Source of the DNA: Streptomyces sp. PH10-H1
Lineage (GTDB): Bacteria; Actinomycetota; Actinomycetes; Streptomycetales; Streptomycetaceae
Length of the DNA: 64,000 nt
Reading direction: 5' to 3'
Assembly (NCBI RefSeq): GCF_030063355.1
Contig: NZ_JASISZ010000031.1
Location: 1-64,000 of the forward strand
A program made the translations under genes and the position numbers. This document shows, one piece after another, positions 8,425-16,809 of this stretch (position 1 is its first letter; every line of letters starts with the position of its first letter). Below the pieces are notes generated by a model. That model was not told the DNA's origin and did no database searches. It saw nothing but the letters and a program-made list of their open reading frames with translations.

Positions 8425-10479
8425 TCAGGCGGCTGAACCGCCCGCCGCCGGACGCTCCTTCGTCAGCCGGTCGGTGTCACCGCCGCACAGCTCGCCGCTG
8501 AGCTTCGTCAGCAGCGCCGCGAGGTCCGCGTGCCGTTCCGGGTCCCAGTCCCCGAGCAGTTCGCCCAGTACGGTCCGCCGCGCGGCTCCGAGCTGAGCGG
8601 CCATCTCCCGGCCGCTGTCGGTGAGGACCAGCGGATTGCCCTCCCGGACGGCCAGCCCGCGGCTCTCGACCTCGACGGCCGCCTGCTCGATGACGTCGGC
8701 GGGCACGGTGGTGATGCGGGCCAGTACGACCGGGTCGGACTCCCCGCCCTTGGCCATCCGCAGCAGCAGCCAGCTGGACGCGGGGTGGATGTCGAGCACC
8801 GCCATCCTCGTGATCCGCGCATACAGGTCGCGGCGGGCCTCCCGGCTGCCAAGCAGCGACAGGCCGCGGGCGATCTCGTCGATCGACGACCGTTCCACCG
8901 GGTTGGCGCCGAAGGTCTCGGTTCCGTCCGGCACCGTGACGGAACCGCGCAGCGGCTGCTCCTTGAGGAACCAGGCCAGCACGAACGCGATGACGGTGAC
9001 CGGCACCGCCCACAGGAACACGGTGGTGATCGAGGCCGAGTACGCGTGCACCACCGGTCCCTGGATCGAGGCCGGCAGCGATTCCACGGCGCGGGGGTTG
9101 GCGGAGATCACCGACGGGTCGAAGCCGGGCGGCAGCGGCTTGCCCGCGATGGCCGAATCGATCTTGCCGTTCAGCTCGTTGGCGAAGACCGTACCGAAGA
9201 TCGAGACGCCGAAGGAGGCGCCGATGGAACGGAAGAACGTCGCACCGGAGGTGGCGGCGCCCAGGTCCTCGTAGCCCACGGAGTTCTGCACGGCCAGGAT
9301 CAGCACCTGCATGACCAGGCCGAGGCCGAAGCCGAAGACCAGGAAGTAGCCGCTCATCACCCAGGTGCTGGTGAACTCGTCGAGCCGGTGCAGCAGCAGG
9401 AGGCCGATGATCGTGATCCCGGTGCCGAGGATCGGGAAGACCTTGTAGTGGCCGGTGCGGCTGACGATCTGTCCTGAACCGGTGGAGGACACCAGCATGC
9501 CGATCACCATCGGGATCATGTGCACACCGGACATCGTCGGCGAGAGGCCGTGCACGACCTGCAGGAACGTCGGCAGGTACGTCATCGCGCCGAACATCGC
9601 GAAGCCGATGACGAAGGAGATCACCGAGCACAGCCAGAAGGTGCGGACCCGGAACAGCCGCAGCGGCAGCACCGGTTCCACGGCCCGGCGCTCGATGACG
9701 ATGAAGCCGGCCACCAGGACCACGCCGAGCACCGCCAGCCCGATGATCTTCGGCGAGCTCCAGGGCCAGGTCGTGCCGCCGAGCGAGGTCACCAGCACCA
9801 GGCAGGTCGCCGCCGCGGCGACCACCGCCATGCCCATGTAGTCGATCCGGTGCGAGGTGCGGCGGACCGGAATGTGCAGCACGGCCGCGATGACGGCCAG
9901 CGCGACGACACCGATCGGCAGGTTGATGTAGAACACCCACCGCCAGGACAGCTGCTCGGTGAACACCCCGCCCAGCAGCGGCCCGAGCACACTGCTCGCG
10001 CCGAACACCGCGCCGAACACGCCCTGGTAGCGGCCCCGGTCCCGGGGAGGCACGATGTCGCCGACGATTGCCATCGACAGCACCATCAGACCGCCGCCGC
10101 CCAGGCCCTGCAGGGCACGGAAGGCGATCAGCTGCGGCATGTTCTGCGAGATGCCGCACAGCGCGGAACCGATCAGGAAGATCACGATGACGGTCTGGAA
10201 GAGCTTCTTCCGGCCGTACATATCGCCGAGCTTGCCCCACAGCGGGGTGGCGGCCGTCGAGGCGAGCAGGTATGCGGTGACGACCCAGGACAGGTGCTCG
10301 ATGCCGCCCAGGTCACTGACGATCGTCGGCAGCGCGGTGGACACGATCGTCTGGTCCAGCGCGGCCAGCAGCATCCCGAGGGCGAGCGCGCTGATCGCGA
10401 TCCGCACCGAGCGCTTGTCCTGGTGCGCGCCGGGAAGGGCCGCCGGCGGTCCGGTGGGGGCCGTGGTGTCCTGCGCCAT
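8425..10479 (-). CDS. DHA2/EmrB-QacA-type MFS drug exporter with MarR-like C-terminal domain
   Basis: A 684-residue exporter. The first ~510 residues carry 14 predicted membrane helices and the DHA2 motifs LDQTIVSTALPTI in helix 1 and GKLGDMYGRKK in loop 2-3. The remaining ~150 residues are soluble and resemble a MarR winged-helix: an HPASSWLLLRMA helix, a VIEQAAVEVESRGLAVREG recognition helix and wing, and LTDSGREMAAQLGAARR. Such a tail is not part of the basic exporter fold and could sense substrate or bind DNA. GAGGAG precedes the ATG. A 27-bp inverted repeat lies just upstream. Export of amphipathic drugs by proton antiport is the family role. Confidence 0.9.
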   Translation of the reverse strand: MAQDTTAPTGPPAALPGAHQDKRSVRIAISALALGMLLAALDQTIVSTALPTIVSDLGGIEHLSWVVTAYLLASTAATPLWGKLGDMYGRKKLFQTVIVIFLIGSALCGISQNMPQLIAFRALQGLGGGGLMVLSMAIVGDIVPPRDRGRYQGVFGAVFGASSVLGPLLGGVFTEQLSWRWVFYINLPIGVVALAVIAAVLHIPVRRTSHRIDYMGMAVVAAAATCLVLVTSLGGTTWPWSSPKIIGLAVLGVVLVAGFIVIERRAVEPVLPLRLFRVRTFWLCSVISFVIGFAMFGAMTYLPTFLQVVHGLSPTMSGVHMIPMVIGMLVSSTGSGQIVSRTGHYKVFPILGTGITIIGLLLLHRLDEFTSTWVMSGYFLVFGFGLGLVMQVLILAVQNSVGYEDLGAATSGATFFRSIGASFGVSIFGTVFANELNGKIDSAIAGKPLPPGFDPSVISANPRAVESLPASIQGPVVHAYSASITTVFLWAVPVTVIAFVLAWFLKEQPLRGSVTVPDGTETFGANPVERSSIDEIARGLSLLGSREARRDLYARITRMAVLDIHPASSWLLLRMAKGGESDPVVLARITTVPADVIEQAAVEVESRGLAVREGNPLVLTDSGREMAAQLGAARRTVLGELLGDWDPERHADLAALLTKLSGELCGGDTDRLTKERPAAGGSAA

Positions 10480-10508
10480 GCCGTGCTCCTCGCGTCGCGC
10501 CGCTTGAT

Positions 10509-10535
10509 CGCGAATCAATATTCACACTATTCGCG
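10509..10535. promoter_or_regulatory. Inverted repeat in the exporter promoter
   Basis: Seven-base arms CGCGAAT and ATTCGCG flank a 13-base AT-richer spacer, with a nested GAATCAATATTC symmetry. It lies 30 bp upstream of the exporter ATG, where a TetR/MarR-type repressor would block transcription. Confidence 0.5.
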
Positions 10536-10653
10536 CGGGTTTCGCGTCCTATGCGCCACCGAGAGTGACGGCCGGACCTGGGCACGGCATGCCCCGGGCG
10601 GCATAATCACTGCGTCTTGAGGTATTCGCGGACCGTCGAGGGAGGGGAGCCCA

Positions 10654-11754
10654 GTGGAGCCGGAGGGGGCAGAGGAGCTGGAACCGGGTGTGGCCACGGC
10701 CGCGTCACGGTCGGCCGAACGGCGAGCCGCGCTCGCGGCGACGGAAGGCTTCCACCCGCTGCGCGTTCGGCCATACGTGGCGGAACCGGGCACCGAGCCC
10801 GCCGAGTCGACCGTGAAACCCCTGATCGGAACCGCGGGGCCCAGCCCTGCCGACACCGACCTGGGCATGTTCCCGGCCGAAAACGACCGTCCCGCATACA
10901 ACGGCCTCGCGTACGCCGACGACGCGTACTACGGCCACGGGTACGACGGTCTCGAATACGACGGCCACGCATACGACGGTCTCGCATCTGACGGCCGCGC
11001 GTACGACGGTCTCGAATACCCGGTGGAGCCGTCCGGTCCTGAGCTGTTCGCGGTCGGACCGGGCCCCGGGGGCCAGGATGAGCGCCGCGGCGGCCGGCGC
11101 CGCCGACCCCGCCGCCGCAGACGTGGCCTCGTCGTCGCGGCCGCCACCGTCGCCGCCACGGCGCTGACCGCAGGCGCGGTCGCCGTCGCCAACCAGCTGC
11201 TGAGCGCGCCCGACCGGCCGGAGCGGGCCCTGCCCGACAACAGCAACAGCGTGCCCGACGTCGTTCTGCCCAGCAGCGACGTGATGGCCACCGCGGCGCC
11301 GAGCGCCGTGCACGCGTCGGGCCCCACGGCGTCGCCGACCGCCACCCACCGCGCCCCGTCCACCCCGGTGAAGTCCGTTGCGCCCCCGGCCTCCCCCGTC
11401 GTGTCCGCGCCCCCGTCCCAGCCCCCCGTCACGACGAACACACCGGCCGCACCCGGCTCCGTGCCCGGCTCCGGATCCGGCCCCGTCACGACCCCGACCA
11501 CCACTCCCCCCACGAACCGCCCCACCCTCGCCGACCCGGCACTGCAGATGGGCGACACCGGGGCCCCGGTGGTGGACCTCCAGCAGCGGCTGCGCCGCGC
11601 CTACGTCTATATGGGCGGCGTGGACGGCAGGTTCGACTCCGAGGTGCGGGACGCCGTGGCCATGTTCCAGTTCTGGAACGCGATCACCAGCGATCCCGAG
11701 GGCGTCTACGGCCCGGCGACGCGTACCGCTCTGGAGCAGCAGACCTCCTGGTAG
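10654..11754 (+). CDS. Membrane-anchored peptidoglycan-binding protein
   Basis: A 366-residue type II membrane protein. Residues 75-125 form a Tyr/Gly/Asp-rich cytoplasmic stretch with repeated YDGL/YDGH units. An Arg-rich stop-transfer patch then precedes one transmembrane helix near residues 153-172. Residues 180-290 are a Pro/Thr/Ser wall-spanning linker. The last 70 residues are a PG_binding_1 domain (LQMGDTGAPVVDLQQRL, FDSEVRDAVAMFQ, GVYGPATRTAL). It probably binds stem peptides or glycan outside the membrane. The GTG start has GGAGGGGAG upstream. No catalytic domain is attached. Confidence 0.85.
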   Translation: MEPEGAEELEPGVATAASRSAERRAALAATEGFHPLRVRPYVAEPGTEPAESTVKPLIGTAGPSPADTDLGMFPAENDRPAYNGLAYADDAYYGHGYDGLEYDGHAYDGLASDGRAYDGLEYPVEPSGPELFAVGPGPGGQDERRGGRRRRPRRRRRGLVVAAATVAATALTAGAVAVANQLLSAPDRPERALPDNSNSVPDVVLPSSDVMATAAPSAVHASGPTASPTATHRAPSTPVKSVAPPASPVVSAPPSQPPVTTNTPAAPGSVPGSGSGPVTTPTTTPPTNRPTLADPALQMGDTGAPVVDLQQRLRRAYVYMGGVDGRFDSEVRDAVAMFQFWNAITSDPEGVYGPATRTALEQQTSW

Positions 11755-11775
11755 CGCGTCTGCGAGGATCACCGG

Positions 11776-12342
11776 GTGGCGACAGAGGAATTCGGGGCCG
11801 GTCAGTTCCAACTCGTACTGCTGCGGCGGATGGCGGACCACCGGCCCGAGCTGGTCGAGGAGGCGCTCCGCACGCTCGGCGCGTCCCGCGCCGAACTGCG
11901 CGAGGCCAACCGCCGCTGGCAGGCGCGACTCCATTCCCGTACGTCCCCGAGCGGTGAACGCCGCTACCGCGCCGCGCTCGGGCCGCCCGAGAGCACGGCC
12001 GTCCGGCGCATCGGGGACCTGAGCTGCAAGGCCCATCTGTGGCCCGTACCGCTCTGGCCCGAGCTGCGGTTCGAGGTGCTGTGCGCGCCCGGCGGCGGCG
12101 CGGTGTGGAACGAGTGGCTCGTCCGTGCCCCGGGCGCCCTGCCCCCCGTGCTCGGGTCCGCCGCCGACCTCGCCCCCTGGTCCTGCACCGTCGACGAGGT
12201 CGCCCGCGCCTTCCCGCGCGCGACTCCTCTCGAAGGCAGCGCCCCCACCCGGTGGCGGCTCGCCCTCAGCGACCCCCCGACCGGCGCCCGCTATATCGCG
12301 CACTTCACGTGGGGTCTGCTGCAGTACGTCGAGACCCCGTAG
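11776..12342 (+). CDS. Conserved hypothetical protein
   Basis: A 188-residue soluble protein with an N-terminal helical part (LRRMADHRPELVEEALRTLG) and a C-terminal mixed part rich in Trp (PVPLWPELRF, WNEWLVRAPG, LAPWSCTVDEVARAFP). No catalytic motif is recognised. It starts at a GTG 21 bp after the peptidoglycan-binding gene, with GAGG upstream, so the two may be co-transcribed. Codon use is typical of the region. Function is unknown. Confidence 0.75.
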   Translation: MATEEFGAGQFQLVLLRRMADHRPELVEEALRTLGASRAELREANRRWQARLHSRTSPSGERRYRAALGPPESTAVRRIGDLSCKAHLWPVPLWPELRFEVLCAPGGGAVWNEWLVRAPGALPPVLGSAADLAPWSCTVDEVARAFPRATPLEGSAPTRWRLALSDPPTGARYIAHFTWGLLQYVETP

Positions 12343-12427
12343 ACCTCGCGGCCCCTGCGGCCCCCGCAGCCTGATCCCGAGATCCGCTGGCGTTGCGGGC
12401 CCATGTTTTGTATCGTGGAGAAACAAA

Positions 12428-12467
12428 GTGGCTCCGCTCGTTTCCCCTGACCGGCGAGCGGGGCCAC
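12428..12467 (+). promoter_or_regulatory. Stable hairpin in the leader of the HAD gene
   Basis: GTGGCTCCGCTCG and CGAGCGGGGCCAC pair over 13 positions with one G-U pair around a 14-base loop. It lies 23 bp upstream of the HAD start and ends before its ribosome site at 12480. It may be a leader structure, or a terminator for the gene ending at 12342. Confidence 0.45.
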
Positions 12468-12490
12468 TGAGTACTTCCAGAGGAGCGTCC

Positions 12491-13153
12491 ATGCCGTCCA
12501 GCCCGTCCGTTCTGACCGCCCGCGCGCTGCTCCTCGACATGGACGGCACCCTGGTGAACTCCGACGCGGTGGTGGAACGCTGCTGGCGCCGCTGGGCCGC
12601 CGAGCACGGGCTGGACGCGAAGGACGTGATGAGCGTCGTGCACGGGCGGCAGGGCCACGCCACCATGGCGGTGCTGCTTCCGGACCGGCCGGTGGAACTG
12701 AATCTCGCCGACAACCAGCGGATGCTCGCGGAGGAGACGGCCGACCTCGACGGCGTCGTGCCCATCGCGGGGGCGCCCGCGTTCCTGGCCTCGCTGGCCG
12801 GCCTGCCGCACGCGCTGGTGACGTCGGCGGACGAGGCGCTGGCCCGCGCCCGGATGGGCGCCGCGGCGCTGCCGCTGCCGGAGATCATGGTGACCGCGGA
12901 GCGGGTGAGCGCGAGCAAGCCGGACCCGGAGGGCTTCCTGAAGGGCGCCGCCGAGCTGGGCTTCGCCCCCGAGGACTGCATCGTGTTCGAGGACGCCGAG
13001 GTCGGCATCGCGGCGGCGAAGGCCGCGGGGATGCGCGTCGTCGGGGTGGGCCCGCGCGCCGCCGTTCACGCTCCGAACGCGCATGTCGACTCGCTGGAGC
13101 AGGTACGGGTGGAGGCCACCGCGGACGGCGGCCTCCTGGTCCACATCGGCTGA
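12491..13153 (+). CDS. HAD-superfamily sugar-phosphate phosphatase
   Basis: A 220-residue HAD hydrolase with a beta-phosphoglucomutase/GPP-type cap. Motif I is LLLDMDGTLVNSD, with nucleophile D16 and acid/base D18. Motif II is the Thr-Ser of ALVTSAD, motif III is the Lys in ASKPDPEGF, and motif IV is VFEDAEVGIAAAKAAG. Such enzymes dephosphorylate small sugar or polyol phosphates in the cytoplasm. GAGGAG lies seven bases before the ATG. The exact substrate is unknown. Confidence 0.85.
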   Translation: MPSSPSVLTARALLLDMDGTLVNSDAVVERCWRRWAAEHGLDAKDVMSVVHGRQGHATMAVLLPDRPVELNLADNQRMLAEETADLDGVVPIAGAPAFLASLAGLPHALVTSADEALARARMGAAALPLPEIMVTAERVSASKPDPEGFLKGAAELGFAPEDCIVFEDAEVGIAAAKAAGMRVVGVGPRAAVHAPNAHVDSLEQVRVEATADGGLLVHIG

Positions 13154-13175
13154 AGCCGGCCCGACCGCCCAACGG

Positions 13176-13211
13176 CGGCCCGACCCGTCAAAGGGTCAGG
13201 CCGTCGGGCCG
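13176..13211. terminator. Hairpin between convergent HAD and UPF0016 genes
   Basis: CGGCCCGAC pairs with GTCGGGCCG, and a nested GACCC/GGGTC stem lies inside. The convergent gene ends on both sides support a bidirectional terminator. Confidence 0.6.
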
Positions 13212-13216
13212 TCCTA

Positions 13217-13810
13217 TCAGGCGATCGCCTCGTAGAGGCTGAAGACCGCGAGCAGCACCATCACACCGGCCGCGATCTTCGTGATGAGCGCCAGCGGCAC
13301 CCGCTTCATCAACATCCGCCCGCCGAAGATCCCCAGCCCGGCGACCGCCCACAGGCCGAGGACCGCGCCGAGGCCGACGGCCACCGGATCGTCGTAGCGG
13401 GCGGCGAGGTTCGCGGTCATGATCTGCGTCAGGTCGCCGAACTCCGCGACCAGGATGAGCATGAAGCCGGTGCCCGCGACCTTCCAGAAGCTCTGGTCCG
13501 CGGGTTCGCGGACGCCCTCTTCCTCGTCGTCCTTCTTGAAGAGCAGCATGGCCGCGCCCGCGAGGAAGAGCAGCCCGACGACCCCTTGCACCCAGCGGTG
13601 CGGGAGCAGGGTCAGCACACTGCCCGCCGCGATGGCGAGGGCGACATGGACGACGAAGGCGGCGGCGACGCCGCAGAAGACGTACGAGGCGCGATAGCGG
13701 GTGCCGAGCATCAGCCCGGCGAGCGCGGTCTTGTCGGGCAGTTCGGCCAGGAAGATGACGCCGAAGACGATGGCGGCGACAGTGAAGCTGAACACGGGGC
13801 GGATCCTCAT
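13217..13810 (-). CDS. TMEM165/GDT1 (UPF0016) family cation transporter, probable Mn2+ exporter
   Basis: A 197-residue protein with six predicted helices in two inverted halves. The family signature E-x-G-D-[KR]-[TS] appears as EFGDLTQ in the second half and as the variant ELPDKT in the first. A linker with KKDDEEEG separates the halves. Members move Mn2+ or Ca2+ across membranes, often as exporters. The leader carries a yybP-ykoY riboswitch, which fits manganese-induced expression. The ATG at 13810 lacks a strong ribosome site; a GTG five codons later has AGGA eight bases upstream and may be the real start. Confidence 0.85.
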   Translation of the reverse strand: MRIRPVFSFTVAAIVFGVIFLAELPDKTALAGLMLGTRYRASYVFCGVAAAFVVHVALAIAAGSVLTLLPHRWVQGVVGLLFLAGAAMLLFKKDDEEEGVREPADQSFWKVAGTGFMLILVAEFGDLTQIMTANLAARYDDPVAVGLGAVLGLWAVAGLGIFGGRMLMKRVPLALITKIAAGVMVLLAVFSLYEAIA

Positions 13811-13881
13811 CGGTCGGGCCGCCGCACCCGGAGCGCCTGGAAAAGGGGTCGCTTCGGCACGGCAGCGCAATGAAACGCTGC

Positions 13882-13992
13882 GGCCGAAGGTCTCGCTGGC
13901 GCGGTGGGATCCACCATGCCTCCGGGCGCCGGCCCACCACGAGGGCGGGCAGTATGTCGACGGTCCGGCGAAGAGCTACTCCCCTTCTGCGC
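13882..13992 (-). ncRNA. yybP-ykoY manganese riboswitch
   Basis: On the minus strand the leader contains the conserved blocks of this class in order: GCAGAAGGGGAGTAGC at the 5' side, CGCCGG, GTCGACATACTG in the middle arm, and GCGAGACCTTCGGC at the 3' side. The ends pair as stem P1 (GCAGAAGG with CCTTCGGC, one mismatch). It ends 72 bp before the UPF0016 start. A short GCAGCG/CGCTGC hairpin follows at 13862-13881 and may be part of the expression switch. The class binds Mn2+ and controls Mn homeostasis genes. Confidence 0.88.
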
Positions 13993-13995
13993 TTA

Positions 13996-14910
13996 TCAGT
14001 CTACGCGACGGGTCAGCCGCCCCCGGGCGACCAGCTCCAGTACCGACGAGACCGCGACCGCCTGCACCACCAGCAGCGCGACGAGCACGAAGAGCTGAAC
14101 CGCCCCTGCCATGACGGGTGATGCCCCGCCGAGCAGCATGCCGACGAATGCGCCCGGCAGAGTGACCAACCCCACAGTCCGCGTCTGGTCCAGGCCCGGC
14201 ACGAGCGCGCCGGAGGCGGCGGGCCTGGCGATCTCCAGCCGCGCGTCGCGGTCCACGAAGCCCAGCGCCATGGCGGCCTCGACCTCGCCGTGCCGGCTGT
14301 GGAGCTCCTCCAGCGCACGGCGGCCGCCGAGGACCGTCGCGGTGAGCGCGCCGCCGATGAGGATGCCAGCGACGGGGATCAGCGCGATGCCGCCGAGGGG
14401 CACGAGACCGGTCAGTACGAGCAGCGCGACGACCGGCAGCGCGGACGCCCCGATCGGCACGGCCGCCCACTTCCAGCTGTCGTCGCGCGTGATCCGGCGC
14501 CCCGCGGTCCACACCGCGACCGCGTACATGACGGCGACGAAAGCGAGCAGCGCGAGCTGGTAGTGGACGACCCAGCCGATGAGGGACGAGACGGCCGCGA
14601 GCTGCAGGGCTGCGCGCAGCCCTGCGGTGGCGATACCGCGCGCGTAGTTCTCCTGCTCGTCCGCGAGGTGGGCGTACGCGGCGACTCCGGTGGCCACCAC
14701 CAGCAGGACGGCCAGCACGATGCCGAGGGTGCGATTGACGGGGAGCAGCGAGATGGAGGCCGCGGACGTGACGGCGGCCGACGCGTGAGCGGCGAACACC
14801 GGGCCGGCGCCCACGGGACCGGTGAACGCGGCGGCGGAGAACGTCGTGGCGGTGAACGTGTGGGCGGTGAACGCGGTGGCGGCGGACGCGGAGACGAGCA
14901 CGGGGGCCAC
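13996..14910 (-). CDS. FetB/UPF0014-family ABC transporter permease
   Basis: A 304-residue membrane protein. From residue 55 onward it has about seven helices and UPF0014 signatures, including ALRAALQLAAVSSLIGWVV near the start, ALEELHSRHGEVEAAMALGF in the large cytosolic loop and LVTLPGAFVGMLLGGASPVMAG. FetB works with the ATPase FetA in iron export or metal-stress resistance, but no ATPase gene adjoins it here. The first 50 residues are an Ala/Thr/Phe repeat encoded by near-tandem DNA, so the GTG start at 14910 is uncertain and a later start is possible. The riboswitch begins just after its stop. Confidence 0.8.
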   Translation of the reverse strand: MAPVLVSASAATAFTAHTFTATTFSAAAFTGPVGAGPVFAAHASAAVTSAASISLLPVNRTLGIVLAVLLVVATGVAAYAHLADEQENYARGIATAGLRAALQLAAVSSLIGWVVHYQLALLAFVAVMYAVAVWTAGRRITRDDSWKWAAVPIGASALPVVALLVLTGLVPLGGIALIPVAGILIGGALTATVLGGRRALEELHSRHGEVEAAMALGFVDRDARLEIARPAASGALVPGLDQTRTVGLVTLPGAFVGMLLGGASPVMAGAVQLFVLVALLVVQAVAVSSVLELVARGRLTRRVD

Positions 14911-15032
14911 TGTAGGCGTCCGGCGGCGGGACCCGCCGGAACCGACGGTGCGCCACCCCTCGGTCCGACGGGCAACTCCCGCCTCTCCTCCGGTGTCCGT
15001 AGTCTTGGGTGACGGAGGGGAGGCCGGTCATC

Positions 15033-16640
15033 ATGGCTGAACTGCGTTTGGGGCCGCTGCTGCGGTACGTGGACGAGAACAGCGCGACCGTGTGGATCGA
15101 GGCCGACCGGCCCTGCGAGGCCGTCGTGGCCTGTGAAGGGGACGGCGGCGGCGCCGCCAGGACCTGGCAGGTCGCGGGCCACCACTACGCGCTGGTGCCG
15201 GTGACAGGACTGCGCCCTGGCACGGAAGCCCCGTACGCCGTGCGCCTCGACGGCCGCCAGGTGTGGCCGCCGCCCGGCTCCCCGTTCCCGCCCAGCGCCA
15301 TCCACACCTCCGCCGGCGGCAGCGCTCCGCTGCGCGTGACGTTCGGCTCCTGCCGGTGGGCGGCGCCCGCGCACCACACCCACGACCCGGTCGGCCCCGA
15401 CGCGCTCGCCTCCCTCGCCCGGGAGATCGTGCGGGACGGCGCCGCCCGCCCGGACGTACTGCTGCTGCTCGGCGACCAGGTCTACGCGGACGAGACCTCG
15501 CAGCCCACCCGCGACTGGCTCGCCCACCGCCGCGACCTCACCGATCCGCCGTGGGACCAGGTCGCGGACTATGAGGAGTACACCCACCTCTACTACGAGT
15601 CCTGGCTCGATCCCGAGGTGCGCTGGCTGCTGTCCACCGTCCCCAGCTGCATGATCTTCGACGACCACGATGTGATCGACGACTGGAACACCTCACAGGC
15701 GTGGCTCGGCACGATCCGCTCCACCGCCTGGTGGCAGGAGCGGATCCTCGGCGGCCTGATGTCGTACTGGGTGTATCAGCACCTGGGCAACCTCTCCCCC
15801 GCCGAACTGGCCGCCGATGAGCTGTTCCGCACCGTCCGCACCGCCGCCGACGGCACCGAGGCCGTCCGCGCCTTCGCCGCCCGCGCCGACGCCGATGCCG
15901 CGTCGGTGCGGTGGAGCTACCGGCGCGACTTCGGGCGCGTCCGGCTGCTGATGGTGGATTCCCGGGCCGCCCGCGTCCTGGAGGAGGACCGGCGCGCGAT
16001 GCTCGACGACGGCGAGTGGGAATGGGTGCGCCGGCAGCTGCTGTCCGACGGCTCGTTCGATCACCTGCTGGTCGGCACCTCACTGCCCTGGCTGCTGCCG
16101 CACGCCGTGCACGCCGTCGAGGAGTGGGACGCGGCGCTGTGCCGGGGCGTACGGGGCCGGCGGTGGGCGGAGCGCGGCGAGAAACTGCGCCAGGCGGCCG
16201 ACCTGGAGCACTGGGCGGCGTTCCGCACCTCCTTCGACGCGCTCGCGGACCTCTTCGCCGAGGTGGGCGGCGGGCCGCGGGCCCCCGCCGCCATCTGCGT
16301 GCTGTCCGGCGATGTGCACCACGCGTACATCGCCGAGGCGCACTGGCCGCGCCCGGTGCGCAGCCGCGTACTCCAACTGACCTGCTCCCCCATACACAAC
16401 AGCGTCCCCGCCACGATCCGGGCGGGCTTCCGCTTCGGCTGGAGCCGGGCCGGGCGCTGGATCGGCCGCGCGCTCGCCCGGCACGGCCGGCTGCCCGCGC
16501 CCGTCGTCCGCTGGACGCGCCTCGGCGGTCCCTGGTTCGGCAACCAGCTCATGACCCTGACCCTGCGCGGCCGTTCGCTCGATCTCAAGGTCACAGGACC
16601 CAAGGGCTCGTTCACGCCCTCGACCCTCCGGCGGCGCTGA
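15033..16640 (+). CDS. PhoD-like metallophosphatase (alkaline phosphatase D family)
   Basis: A 535-residue protein with a short N-terminal beta domain (about 1-95) and a PhoD-type metallophosphatase domain. Motifs seen are TFGSCRW, LLGDQVYADE, FDDHDVIDDW, YRRDFGRVRLLMVDSR and LSGDVHHAYIAE, which supply the Asp and His metal ligands. No signal peptide is evident, so a cytoplasmic site is likely, unlike secreted PhoD. AGGGGAGG precedes the ATG. The substrate is unknown; phosphodiesters or phosphomonoesters are typical. Confidence 0.85.
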   Translation: MAELRLGPLLRYVDENSATVWIEADRPCEAVVACEGDGGGAARTWQVAGHHYALVPVTGLRPGTEAPYAVRLDGRQVWPPPGSPFPPSAIHTSAGGSAPLRVTFGSCRWAAPAHHTHDPVGPDALASLAREIVRDGAARPDVLLLLGDQVYADETSQPTRDWLAHRRDLTDPPWDQVADYEEYTHLYYESWLDPEVRWLLSTVPSCMIFDDHDVIDDWNTSQAWLGTIRSTAWWQERILGGLMSYWVYQHLGNLSPAELAADELFRTVRTAADGTEAVRAFAARADADAASVRWSYRRDFGRVRLLMVDSRAARVLEEDRRAMLDDGEWEWVRRQLLSDGSFDHLLVGTSLPWLLPHAVHAVEEWDAALCRGVRGRRWAERGEKLRQAADLEHWAAFRTSFDALADLFAEVGGGPRAPAAICVLSGDVHHAYIAEAHWPRPVRSRVLQLTCSPIHNSVPATIRAGFRFGWSRAGRWIGRALARHGRLPAPVVRWTRLGGPWFGNQLMTLTLRGRSLDLKVTGPKGSFTPSTLRRR

Positions 16641-16809
16641 GCGGCAGAGCACTGAGAGGGATGTGACGCCGGGCGCCATACGAAACGAGCCGGGAAGTCC
16701 ACGGGACCCTTTTCGGCCGGATGTTGGTATTCCGTTTCCGGCTCAGCCTGTTGGGCATGTTGCGCAGGATGGGTGATCCCCAGCCCCACCTGCCCGGGAG
16801 TACGCACAC

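Noticed and set aside
12404..12413. A defined sigma-70-type promoter for the HAD gene
   Set aside because: TATCGT is a fair -10 box, but no convincing -35 box lies at the right distance.
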